Below the pieces are notes generated by a model, which was not told the origin of the DNA, made no database searches, and saw only the letters and a list, made by a program, of their open reading frames with translations. From assembly GCA_937902455.1 (NCBI GenBank), contig CALELI010000160.1:1-49457 (forward strand): 49,457 bases of DNA, given 5' to 3'. This DNA comes from an uncultured Prevotellaceae bacterium (GTDB lineage Bacteria > Bacteroidota > Bacteroidia > Bacteroidales > Bacteroidaceae). Position 1 is the stretch's first letter; each line of letters starts with the position of its first letter. The position numbers and the translations under genes are program-made. Shown piece after piece: positions 17,043 to 24,964 of the stretch.

Positions 17043-17081
17043 TTAACAGTCATGTGCTCTAACCAACTGAGCTACTGAAGC
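17008..17081 (-). tRNA. tRNA-Asn (anticodon GTT)
   Basis: The minus strand folds as a 74-base tRNA: acceptor stem GCTTCAG/CTGAAGC, D arm GCTC-AGTTGGTTA-GAGC, anticodon arm CATGA-CTGTTAA-TCATG with GTT in the loop, variable region GGGTC, T arm GTTGG-TTCAAGC-CCATC, discriminator G as expected for Asn. No CCA is encoded. The T stem has one U-U mismatch at its second pair. The 3' 35 bases overlap the end of the lipoprotein gene on the other strand. Confidence 0.92.
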
Positions 17082-17094
17082 AGGTTTGCGACTG

Positions 17095-17102
17095 CAAAGG
17101 TA
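17095..17102 (-). promoter_or_regulatory. Probable -7 box for tRNA-Asn
   Basis: TACCTTTG on the minus strand, 13 bases before the mature 5' end. No clear TTTG box is found at the usual distance. Confidence 0.4.
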
Positions 17103-17207
17103 ATAAAAAATAATGAAAGATTAACAATGAAAAATGTTTTTTTTCAAAGAACTTCTGAAAATACTGTATTTTGGAACTTTGGAAAGAATCAGTTATCAAT
17201 TTCAATA

Positions 17208-17969
17208 ATGAAACCTGAATTATCAATAATCACTGCCACATATAATGCCGAGGCTACACTGCCGAGAACTTTGAAAAGTGTCGAGAGTCAGACTTTCGGC
17301 TGGAACATCCAGCACATCATCATTGACGGAGCATCATCCGACTCTACAGTCGCCCTTGCCGAAGCATATCGTCAGAACAATCCAGACCGCAATATCATCA
17401 TCCAGAGCGAACCCGATGCCGGACTCTATGATGCACTCAATAAAGGACTCCGGCTCGCACAAGGTACCTTCGTCTGTTTCCTTAATGCAGGCGATACCTT
17501 CCATGATGAATACACGCTCGAGAATATCTTCGACGACCTTGATACATCCGGCATTGGAATCATATACGGTGACACCAACATAGTTGACAACGAAGGCCAT
17601 TTCCTCCATCGTCGGCGTCTCACACCGCCCGAACATCTCACATGGAAGTCCTTCCGTCAGGGGATGCTTGTCTGCCATCAGTCCTTCATTCCACGCCGAC
17701 GGCTCTGTCCACAATACGACCTCGGCTACCGCTTCTCCTCCGACTTCGACTGGTGTATCCGAGTAATGAAGGAGTGTGAGGCTCAGTCACTCGCCAACCT
17801 CTTCATTCCGTCACCGATCACTGACTATCTTAATGAGGGACTCACCACTGCCAATCACAAAGCTTCCCTCAAGGAACGCTTCCGTATCATGACCAACCAT
17901 TACGGTCTCATCTCCACAATCCTGTACCACTTATGGTTTGTGGCACGGCTAATTCTTCATTGCAAGTAG
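17208..17969 (+). CDS. Glycosyltransferase family 2 (WcaE/WcaA-like)
   Basis: A 253-residue GT2 enzyme. It has SIITATYNAEATLPRTLKSVESQ at the start, IIIDGASSDSTVAL, the QSEPDAGLYDALNKGL motif (nucleotide-sugar binding), FLNAGDTFHD in the DxD position, and the base-containing SSDFDWCIRV. The pattern is that of transferases adding sugars to capsule or surface glycan. An upstream in-frame ATG at 17127 exists, but the 27 residues it would add match nothing and start in a repeat. ATG 17208 gives the canonical N-terminus. The 3' end overlaps the converging ybeY gene by 21 bases. Confidence 0.88.
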   Translation: MKPELSIITATYNAEATLPRTLKSVESQTFGWNIQHIIIDGASSDSTVALAEAYRQNNPDRNIIIQSEPDAGLYDALNKGLRLAQGTFVCFLNAGDTFHDEYTLENIFDDLDTSGIGIIYGDTNIVDNEGHFLHRRRLTPPEHLTWKSFRQGMLVCHQSFIPRRRLCPQYDLGYRFSSDFDWCIRVMKECEAQSLANLFIPSPITDYLNEGLTTANHKASLKERFRIMTNHYGLISTILYHLWFVARLILHCK

Positions 17970-18365
17970 TGCTTTGTTTTCGGCTGCTTCCATGATTTCG
18001 CGTTCGCCGGGACCTTTGTCGTTGATGCCGCAGAGATGGAGTATGCCGTGGATTATTACTCGGTGGAGTTCTGTGTCGTAGTCCTGATTGAGACTTTGGG
18101 CGTTGGTGCGTACTGTGTCGAGACTGATGAAGAGGTCACCGCTGATGGTGTGACCGTCGGTGTAGTCGAAAGTGATGATATCGGTGTAGTAGTCGTGGCT
18201 GAGGAACTGACGATTGACACGGAGTATCTCTTCGTCGTTGCAGAATATATAGGTGATGTCGCCTGCATGCTTTCCATAAGTAGCAGCAACGGCCTTAATC
18301 CATTCCCTGACCTTTGCCTCGCTGATTGCCGGAAATTCCACTCCTTTGGTAAGAAAGGTAATCAT
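17949..18365 (-). CDS. ybeY: Endoribonuclease YbeY, rRNA maturation factor
   Basis: YbeY is a zinc-dependent endoribonuclease acting in 16S rRNA 3' processing and ribosome quality control. The 138-residue product carries the defining metal motif HGILHLCGINDKGPGE (three His ligands; HGxLHLxGxDH in most members, with His replaced by Lys here) and the upstream LSHDYYTDIITFDY and ISGDLFISLDTV segments. Length fits. Its leader (18366-18403) is a CTAAACTCT-type repeat. The third His ligand is not obvious in the usual place, as seen in other Bacteroidetes copies with HLCGINDKG. Confidence 0.93.
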   Translation of the reverse strand: MITFLTKGVEFPAISEAKVREWIKAVAATYGKHAGDITYIFCNDEEILRVNRQFLSHDYYTDIITFDYTDGHTISGDLFISLDTVRTNAQSLNQDYDTELHRVIIHGILHLCGINDKGPGEREIMEAAENKALLAMKN

Positions 18366-18403
18366 AAATCTCTAAACTCTAACTCTAAACACTCAACTTT
18401 CAA
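18366..18403. repeat. CTAAACTCT repeat between ybeY and the S41 protease gene
   Basis: Degenerate copies of CTCTAAACT ending in CTCAACTTTCAACTAA. The same repeat closes the spacers at 26690-26745, 28183-28206 and 28932-28986. Confidence 0.7.
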
Positions 18404-19990
18404 CTAATTCTCTTTTATGGCCTCGATGCCTTTCATGTAGATTGGGTTGGAGGTATTGATTATCTGATAGTATTCGTTCATGTCCCAGAGATCTCGGGCC
18501 ACGAGAGCCTTGAGCTGTAGGCGTAGTACAGGCAGAGTTGCCTGAAGCATACTGTCAGTATATTCTATCTTTGAACTCTTTGCATTCTCAAGCAGGAGGT
18601 CCATCATATCCTGTGGCACTTCGAACTGGGAATTGAACTGTGAGAAGGTCTTGTACGCCTTGCGGAGTTTCTTCCTGTTCTGGTCGATGTATTTGATGGT
18701 GGTATTGACTATGCAGCTCTTTGCTGCGAGTTCGCGGTGGAGTGGCGTGTAGGTGGTTGTGTCGAGTGGCACATAGATGTCCGGCATGATTCCTCCTCCT
18801 CCGTAGACTGTGCGGTGGCGCTTGAGTGTGGTGAACTTGAGCGAGTCAGGGAAGTGTATGCTGTCGGCGTTGGTGAGTTCTCCGCTCTTGAGACGGTCGA
18901 GGATATCCATGTCATAGTCTTTTTTGTCGCCCATCTTGTAGGGTTTCTGTATGCATCGTCCTGATGGTGAGTAGTAGTGTGCCACGGTGAGTCGGATGAG
19001 CGAACCGTCGGGAAGGTCAATCTGTCGTTGCACGAGCCCCTTTCCGAAGGAACGGCGTCCTACTATGGTGCCTCTGTCGTTGTCCTGTATGGCTCCTGCA
19101 AGGATTTCGGATGCTGAAGCAGAGTAGGTGTCGATGAGGACTACCACTTTTCCACCACTCATGATTCCATTACCATTGGCGAAGAAGTTCTTCTGACCTT
19201 GTACTCGTCCTTTGGTATAGACAATGAGGTCGTCTTTGGTGAGGAATTCGTTGCTGATGGACACTGCTGCCTCGAGGAATCCGCCTCCGTTCCCCTGGAG
19301 GTCGATGATTACGTCTTTCATTCCCTGATCGTGAAGGTAGTTGATGGCTTCTACGAGTTCGTCGTGGGTGGTTGCCCCGAAGTTGATGATGTGGACGTAA
19401 CCAGTGGTAGCGTCTATCATGTACTTGGCATCGATGGAGTGTACTGGTATCTTGTCACGTGTGACCACGAAGTCGTTGATGCCTTTTACTCCCTGACGTT
19501 TGATTCCGAGCTTCACCTTGGTGTCCTTGGGTCCACGGAGCCGTTTCATGATTTCTTCCTTTGTCATCTTCACTCCGGCTATGGTAGTGTCGTTGACGAA
19601 GACTATTCTGTCGCCTGCCATGATTCCGACTTTCTCGGATGGTCCGCCACTGACGGGCTGGATGACTACGAGGGTGTCCTCAACCATGTTGTACTGCACT
19701 CCGATACCTTCGAATCCACCCTGAAGTGGTTCGGTGAGTGCCTGAACGTCCTTCACTGGCGTGTAGGCGGAATGGGGGTCAAGTCCCTTGAGCATGCCTA
19801 CTATGGCATCTTCGGCGAGTTTTGTTTCGTTGAGTGTGTCGACGTAGATGGATGTGATGGCGCTCTGTGCTATGAGGAGCTTGCGTACATTTACGTCGTT
19901 GAGGTTTATCTGTGCCTTGCAGATGCCGAAAGTGAGGAGGCATGCAAGGAGGAGTGTCTTACGGCAGAAATTCTGTGACATCTTTTCCAT
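18404..19990 (-). CDS. S41 family carboxy-terminal processing protease (with PDZ)
   Basis: A 528-residue exported serine protease of the CtpA/Prc class. A signal peptide (LLLACLLTFGICKAQ) is followed by the N-terminal cap with GLDPHSAYTP (69-78), a PDZ domain (about 90-175, GFEGIGVQY) and the S41 core. The catalytic dyad is Ser292 in TYSASASE and Lys317 in SFGKGLVQ, separated by 25 residues as in Prc. The C-terminal 120 residues are helical and charged. The start at 19990 overlaps coaD by 32 bases; Met4 at 19981 is an alternative. It is a paralogue of the protease at 24965-26554, 5 kb away on the other strand. Confidence 0.93.
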   Translation of the reverse strand: MEKMSQNFCRKTLLLACLLTFGICKAQINLNDVNVRKLLIAQSAITSIYVDTLNETKLAEDAIVGMLKGLDPHSAYTPVKDVQALTEPLQGGFEGIGVQYNMVEDTLVVIQPVSGGPSEKVGIMAGDRIVFVNDTTIAGVKMTKEEIMKRLRGPKDTKVKLGIKRQGVKGINDFVVTRDKIPVHSIDAKYMIDATTGYVHIINFGATTHDELVEAINYLHDQGMKDVIIDLQGNGGGFLEAAVSISNEFLTKDDLIVYTKGRVQGQKNFFANGNGIMSGGKVVVLIDTYSASASEILAGAIQDNDRGTIVGRRSFGKGLVQRQIDLPDGSLIRLTVAHYYSPSGRCIQKPYKMGDKKDYDMDILDRLKSGELTNADSIHFPDSLKFTTLKRHRTVYGGGGIMPDIYVPLDTTTYTPLHRELAAKSCIVNTTIKYIDQNRKKLRKAYKTFSQFNSQFEVPQDMMDLLLENAKSSKIEYTDSMLQATLPVLRLQLKALVARDLWDMNEYYQIINTSNPIYMKGIEAIKEN

Positions 19991-20408
19991 AATGTATCAA
20001 TTCCCTGACTATGGTGCTGCTGATATTTGTGAATTTGTCCTCTGCAAAGAGGATTACTGTCTCTATGCCTGTGAGTTGGCGGTTAACTTCGGCTATCTCT
20101 TTCTCGTATTCGAAGTCCTTGCATGTCCTGACTCCACGGAGGAGTATGGTTGCCCCGACTTGCTGTGCAAAGTCAGTGGTGAGCCCGTCGTATTCCATGA
20201 CCTTGACTCTGGGCTCGTCGGCAAAGGCATTCTCTATCATGGCTTTCCGATCCTGCAGGGTGAAGGCGGATTTCTTGTCTATATTTATTCCTATGCCGAT
20301 GATGACCTGGTCCACGAAGGTGAGTGCCCGTCTTACGACTGACTGATGGCCCTTGGTGAAGGGGTCAAAGCTACCGGCAAAAAGGGCGGTCTTTAGTTCA
20401 CTATTCAT
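19959..20408 (-). CDS. coaD: Phosphopantetheine adenylyltransferase
   Basis: CoaD transfers AMP from ATP to 4'-phosphopantetheine in coenzyme A synthesis. The 149-residue product has the nucleotidyltransferase motif GSFDPFTKGH (12-21), LLRGVRTCKDFEYE, and ISSTIVRELIHYGKDV near the end, where the STxVRE segment binds ATP. It overlaps parE by 8 bases at its start and the protease gene by 32 at its end, so the three form one minus-strand operon. Confidence 0.96.
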   Translation of the reverse strand: MNSELKTALFAGSFDPFTKGHQSVVRRALTFVDQVIIGIGINIDKKSAFTLQDRKAMIENAFADEPRVKVMEYDGLTTDFAQQVGATILLRGVRTCKDFEYEKEIAEVNRQLTGIETVILFAEDKFTNISSTIVRELIHYGKDVTEFLP

Positions 20409-22359
20409 ACAGTTCTTCTTCCTTGTCTTCTTCTATGACGAGGTTATTGATAATAAAGTTCTGGCGCTCCATGGTGTTCTTGCCCATATAGTACTCGAGG
20501 AGTTCCTTGACCTGGTCGGTCTTGCGGAGTGTGACTTCCTCGAGACGCATGCCATCGCCTATGAAGTTCTTGAATTCGTCGGGTGATATTTCTCCGAGAC
20601 CCTTGAATCGGGTGATTTCAGGGTCTGGTGCGAGCATCTGTATGGCATTCTGGCGTTCCTCGTCGGAATAGCAGTAGAGGGTTATGAAGTCGCCCTTGTC
20701 ATCGTGGTGCTCTTCCTGTAGTTTCTTCAGGGCCTCGCGCTTGATGCGCTTCTTCTTGTTGCGGACTCGGAAGAGTGGAGTCTGTAGGATATGTACATGT
20801 CCTTTCCTTATGAGTTCAGGGAAGAACTGCAGGAAGAAGGTTATCATGAGCAGGCGTATGTGCATTCCGTCGACATCGGCATCGGTAGCCACGATGACCT
20901 TGTTGTATCGGAGCCCTTCTATTCCGTCCTCGATGTTGAGGGCAGCCTGGAGGAGGTTGAACTCTTCGTTCTCGTAGACCACCTTCTTTGTGAGTCCGTA
21001 GGAGTTGAGAGGCTTGCCTCGGAGCGAGAACACGGCCTGGGTGTTTACGTCGCGGCTCTTGGTGATACTTCCGCTTGCAGAGTCGCCCTCGGTGATGAAG
21101 ATGCAGCTTTCCTCTTTCCTGTCGCCCTTGGCATCGTTGAGGTGGATGCGGCAGTCGCGGAGTTTCTTGTTGTGGAGGTTGGCTTTCTTCGCACGCTCGC
21201 GAGCCAGTTTGGTCACTCCAGCAATAGCCTTGCGGTCACGTTCGTTCTCCTGAATTTTCTGGAGCATGACTTCGGCGATGTCGGGATTACGGTGGAGGTA
21301 GTTGTCGACTTCGGTCTTGATGAAGTCGCCGACGAACTTGTTGACACTGAGTCCGCCTCCTGGTTCCATGGTGAGGGAACCGAGTTTTATCTTTGTCTGG
21401 CTCTCGAACTGTGGCTCCTCCACATTGATGGCCACGGCTGCTATGAGTCCGGAACGGATGTCGGAATAGTCGAAGTTCTTGTTGTAGAACTCCTTGATGG
21501 TACGTGCGATGTGCTCCTTGAAGGCACTCTGGTGGGTACCGCCCTGAATGGTGTGCTGACCGTTCACGAAGGAGTGGTACTCTTCGCCGTACTGCTGGTT
21601 GGTATGTGTGAAGGCTATCTCTATGTCATCGCCCTTGAGGTGGATGATGGGGTAGAGGGGCTCTGTGGTCATGGTGTCGGTAAGGAGGTCCTTGAGTCCG
21701 TTCCTGGATATGATTCTCCTGCCGTTGAAATAGATTTCCAGCCCCGTGTTGAGGTAGGTGTAGTTGCGGAGCAGTGTCTCCACGAACTCTGTCTGGAACT
21801 TATAGTTGAGGAAGAGTGTGTCGTCGGGTTCGAAGAAGATGTATGTTCCCGACTCTTCGGACGACTTCTCTGTGTGCTGTTTCTGGAGGAGTCCTTTCTC
21901 GAACTTTGCGGACTTCATCTTTCCGTCTCGGTAACTCCTGACTTCGAAGTGCGAACTGAGGGCATTGACGGCTTTCGTACCGACTCCGTTGAGGCCCACA
22001 CTTTTCTTGAAGGCCTTGGAATCGTACTTACCACCTGTGTTGAGCATGCTGACGGCTTCAATGAGTTTTCCCTGCGGGATGCCTCGGCCGAAGTCGCGTA
22101 CGGAGACTACTTTCGAGTCCGTGATATCTACTTCTATGCGTTTGCCGGCGTTCATCTTGAACTCGTCGATAGAGTTGTCGATGATTTCCTTCAGGAGTAC
22201 ATAGATTCCGTCTTCTGCATGTGTTCCGTCACCCAGACGCCCAATGTACATACCAGGACGTGTACGGATGTGTTCCATGTCGGAAAGGTGGCGTATGTTG
22301 TCTTCGGTGTATTGCACCGTCTGAACTTCTGTCGTGCTCTTTATCTCCTCAGTTTCCAA
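20401..22359 (-). CDS. parE: DNA topoisomerase IV subunit B
   Basis: A 652-residue type IIA topoisomerase ATPase subunit. GHKL motifs are EIIDNSIDEF (Glu and Asn contacting ATP-Mg), VRDFGRGIPQG and SVGLNGVGTKAVNALS. A transducer domain follows, and the TOPRIM metal site is ITEGDSASGS with VIVATDADVDGMHI. The C-terminal end ERQNFIINNLVIEED is normal. The length and the motif at TRPGMYIGRLGDGTHAEDGIYVLLKEI favour ParE over GyrB, which is larger in related bacteria. It works with ParC in chromosome decatenation. It is the first gene of parE-coaD-protease. Confidence 0.92.
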   Translation of the reverse strand: METEEIKSTTEVQTVQYTEDNIRHLSDMEHIRTRPGMYIGRLGDGTHAEDGIYVLLKEIIDNSIDEFKMNAGKRIEVDITDSKVVSVRDFGRGIPQGKLIEAVSMLNTGGKYDSKAFKKSVGLNGVGTKAVNALSSHFEVRSYRDGKMKSAKFEKGLLQKQHTEKSSEESGTYIFFEPDDTLFLNYKFQTEFVETLLRNYTYLNTGLEIYFNGRRIISRNGLKDLLTDTMTTEPLYPIIHLKGDDIEIAFTHTNQQYGEEYHSFVNGQHTIQGGTHQSAFKEHIARTIKEFYNKNFDYSDIRSGLIAAVAINVEEPQFESQTKIKLGSLTMEPGGGLSVNKFVGDFIKTEVDNYLHRNPDIAEVMLQKIQENERDRKAIAGVTKLARERAKKANLHNKKLRDCRIHLNDAKGDRKEESCIFITEGDSASGSITKSRDVNTQAVFSLRGKPLNSYGLTKKVVYENEEFNLLQAALNIEDGIEGLRYNKVIVATDADVDGMHIRLLMITFFLQFFPELIRKGHVHILQTPLFRVRNKKKRIKREALKKLQEEHHDDKGDFITLYCYSDEERQNAIQMLAPDPEITRFKGLGEISPDEFKNFIGDGMRLEEVTLRKTDQVKELLEYYMGKNTMERQNFIINNLVIEEDKEEELYE

Positions 22360-22420
22360 TGTTCTTTCGTGGGTGTGTTATATTATTAAAAATGTGGTCG
22401 GCTGATGACCGGTGTGAATA

Positions 22421-23560
22421 TTACTCGTCGAGTACTTTCTTGAAGCAGCGGCGGCGCTTGTGCTGCACCTTGTCGAAATAAATCCACTGCTGCTGCACCT
22501 TCGTGTTGAGTTCCAGTTCCGGGTTGGTCTCCACGTACTTGTATCCCTTTGCGATGTATATAGGGAGCAGGTCGTAGAAGAGGATGGAGTTGACACCCTT
22601 GTTCTGGTACTTTGGCAGTACTCCTACGAGCATGAGGTCCAGCGTGTCGGGACGCTGCTTGAACTTGAGTACCTTTGCCAGTTCGAGCCATCCTGTAGGG
22701 AAGAGCTTTCCGTGGCCTTTCTGCAGTGCCCTGGAGAGTGACGGCATGGATATGCCGACTCCTACGAGCGTGCCGTCCGACTCGGTGATGAGCGACACGA
22801 GGTCGAGGTCGAGTACGGGGAGGTACATCTTCACGTACTGGTCAATCTGCTTATCCGACAGTGCAGAGTAGCCGAAGAGTGGTTTGAAGGCTTCGTTGAG
22901 AACCTCGAAGACCTGACGGCCGTACTCTTTCATTATCTTTCTCGAAGAGGTATATTTCTTGATTTCCAGTCCGTAGCGCTGCATGACGAACTCGGCCATG
23001 GTGGCGAGTCGCTGTGGCATTTCCGTAGGTACTGAAATCTTGAACTCAATCCAGTCACTCTCCTTCTCGAATCCGAGTTTCTGCATGTGCTCGGGATAGT
23101 AAGGATAGTTGTATATGGTTGCGAATGTGCTGAGCTGGTCGAAACCCTCCACGAGCATTCCCTCGGCATCGAAGTCAGTGAAACCGAGTGGTCCGTGGAT
23201 AGTCGACATTCCCTCGTTGGCGCCCCATTCCGACACTGCATCGATGAGTGCCTTGCTCACGTCGATGTCGTCGATGAAGTCAATCCAGCCGAAACGGACG
23301 GCACGCTCGTTCCACGTGTCGTTGGCCTTGCTGTTGATGATTCCGGCAACCCTGCCTACGACCTTGTCGTTCTTATATGCCAGAAAATACTTTGCCTTGC
23401 AGAACTCCATGGCTGCATTGCGGTCAGAGAATGTATCGAACATGTCCTCGAGCAGGTCAGGGACAGAATAAGGATTGTCCTTATACATCTCGTAGTTGAA
23501 ACGGATGAACTTTCTGAGATCGCTCCGGTTCTTGACTTCCTTGATAGTAATTTTTGACAT
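22421..23560 (-). CDS. GNAT-like N-acetyltransferase family protein, 379 aa
   Basis: A 379-residue cytoplasmic protein with no signal peptide. It resembles a conserved bacterial family of double GNAT-fold proteins: ADLRKFIRFNYEMYKDNPY-like start, KAKYFLAYKNDKVVGRVAGIIN (first acetyl-CoA-like strand pair, about 55-76), RFGWIDFIDDIDVSKAL, and a second fold with LVGVGISMPSLSRAL and LMLVGVLPKYQNKGVNSILFYDLLPIY, where the Q-x-x-G run replaces the usual acetyl-CoA loop. The substrate is unknown. A minus-strand -7 box TATCTTTG lies at 23669-23676, about 108 bases upstream of the start. It lies upstream of parE with a 61-base gap. Confidence 0.8.
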   Translation of the reverse strand: MSKITIKEVKNRSDLRKFIRFNYEMYKDNPYSVPDLLEDMFDTFSDRNAAMEFCKAKYFLAYKNDKVVGRVAGIINSKANDTWNERAVRFGWIDFIDDIDVSKALIDAVSEWGANEGMSTIHGPLGFTDFDAEGMLVEGFDQLSTFATIYNYPYYPEHMQKLGFEKESDWIEFKISVPTEMPQRLATMAEFVMQRYGLEIKKYTSSRKIMKEYGRQVFEVLNEAFKPLFGYSALSDKQIDQYVKMYLPVLDLDLVSLITESDGTLVGVGISMPSLSRALQKGHGKLFPTGWLELAKVLKFKQRPDTLDLMLVGVLPKYQNKGVNSILFYDLLPIYIAKGYKYVETNPELELNTKVQQQWIYFDKVQHKRRRCFKKVLDE

Positions 23561-23779
23561 ATTATCTGAATTTTTAGAATGATCGACAAAATAATTGCAT
23601 TGACGGTTCCTTTGGCCGGATTTTGGACCTTTTTACACGCCAGACATGCCTTTTTCGCTACTTTTCTGCAAAGATAGTGAAAATTTTCGTAATTCCTAAT
23701 TCGTATTTCGGATTTATTTACTATCTTTACACCCAAATAAATTAAAAATACATAAATAAATCAAAATATTGGTAAAATT

Positions 23780-24907
23780 ATGCGCATTTTAAGAACAATC
23801 TTAGCAGTAGCATTTATTGCTGCAAGCAGCACAAGCCTCTTCGCACAGCATGGCGAAAAAGGTTGTGAAGCACAGAAACTCGGTTACAAGCCATATCCAC
23901 ATTGGTTTGTACAAGTACAGGGTGGTGTGAACACTACATTCACAAACGTGAAGTTCACTGACCTTCTCAATCCGACAGCAAGTTTCGGCGTAGGTCGTTG
24001 GTTCAAGCCAGCAGTCGGAGCTCGCCTGCATGTCAACGGATGGGAGTCAAAGGGTGGATTCGGAAACGGTCTGAAGTACAAGTACAACTACCTCACTACT
24101 GATGCCGACCTCCTCATCAACCTCAATCACCTCTTCGTAAAGAGCCAGTGCAACAACCTCTTCAACGTAATATTCGTTGGTGGTTTCGGTCTCAACTATT
24201 CTTGGGATAATGACGAACTGCAGGGCATCCTCGCAGGCAACAACGTTCCGTTGGAAGACACAAGCAACGCATGGGGCAAGGGAACTACCCGCAAGCAGCT
24301 CTTCAGCCATAACCTCCGTGCCGGTCTGCTCTTCGACTTCAACGTGGCAAAGCACTGGAACATCGGTGTCGAAGTTGACGCAAACTCACTCGACGACCGC
24401 TTCAACTCAAAGTACAGCAACAAGGACGACTGGATGGTAACTGCTCAGCTGGGCATTACTTACAAGTTCGGTCAGAAGAAGGTAGAACCAAAGCCAGAAC
24501 CAAAGCCAGTTGTTCTCCCTCCGGCACCAAAACCAGAGCCTAAGCCAGTTGTGACTCCTCCAGCACCTCCAGCACCAAAGAAGGTATTCAAGCCTTACGG
24601 TTCTGAAATCTACTTCGAGGAGACTAAGCACGAAATCCGTGACGAATATAAGTCAATCGTTCCTTCTGCAGCAGCATGGTGCAAGGAGAATCCAGACAAG
24701 AAGATCCTCGTCGAAGGTTATGCTGACAAGGATACAGGTTGGCCAGACAAGAACATGACTTACTCACAGAACCGTGCAGAAGAAGTTGCTAAGCAGCTCA
24801 AGGCAAACGGTGTTCCTGAGGATCAGATTATCATTAAGTGGTACGGTGACACAGTTCAGCCACGCGAAGGCATCCAGAACCGTGTAGTTATCATCTCTGG
24901 TAAGTAA
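23780..24907 (+). CDS. OmpA-family outer membrane protein
   Basis: A 375-residue outer membrane protein: signal peptide (TILAVAFIAASSTSLFAQ), an N-terminal beta-barrel of about 215 residues with aromatic-ended strands (FVQVQGGVNTTF, VGARLHVNGWES, WNIGVEVDANS, WMVTAQLGITYKFG), a Pro-rich spacer with KPEPKPVV twice and PPAPPAPKK, then a C-terminal OmpA domain (about 262-375) binding peptidoglycan. In that domain YFEETKHEIRD, VEGYADKDTGWPDKNMTYSQNRAEEV and IQNRVVII are visible. The 5' leader (23730-23779) is A-rich, typical of strongly translated Bacteroidetes genes. A weak -7 box TATCTTTA lies at 23722-23729. It is closed by a strong terminator. Confidence 0.93.
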   Translation: MRILRTILAVAFIAASSTSLFAQHGEKGCEAQKLGYKPYPHWFVQVQGGVNTTFTNVKFTDLLNPTASFGVGRWFKPAVGARLHVNGWESKGGFGNGLKYKYNYLTTDADLLINLNHLFVKSQCNNLFNVIFVGGFGLNYSWDNDELQGILAGNNVPLEDTSNAWGKGTTRKQLFSHNLRAGLLFDFNVAKHWNIGVEVDANSLDDRFNSKYSNKDDWMVTAQLGITYKFGQKKVEPKPEPKPVVLPPAPKPEPKPVVTPPAPPAPKKVFKPYGSEIYFEETKHEIRDEYKSIVPSAAAWCKENPDKKILVEGYADKDTGWPDKNMTYSQNRAEEVAKQLKANGVPEDQIIIKWYGDTVQPREGIQNRVVIISGK

Positions 24908-24929
24908 TCAAGTAAACACAAATAATAAG

Positions 24930-24955
24930 CCCTCCCCAAAAAGGGAGGGTTTTTT
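24930..24955 (+). terminator. Rho-independent terminator after the OmpA-like gene
   Basis: Stem CCCTCCC (24930-24936) with GGGAGGG (24943-24949), loop CAAAAA, then six T. It ends 9 bases before the start codon of the next gene. Confidence 0.85.
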
Positions 24956-24964
24956 CTTAGCCGT

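Noticed and set aside
17127..17207. 27-residue extension of the second glycosyltransferase
   Set aside because: It starts in a spacer repeat and has no GT2 similarity; the family N-terminus begins at 17208.
20791..22389. 532-codon plus-strand frame opposite parE
   Set aside because: It is exactly antisense to a gene with clear topoisomerase motifs; its Val/Glu/Leu/Asp-rich composition is the reverse image of that gene's codon use.
22386..22414. Weak hairpin between the GNAT-like gene and parE as a terminator
   Set aside because: Only a 4-bp stem (GGTC/GACC) with a short T run on the minus strand; too weak to call.
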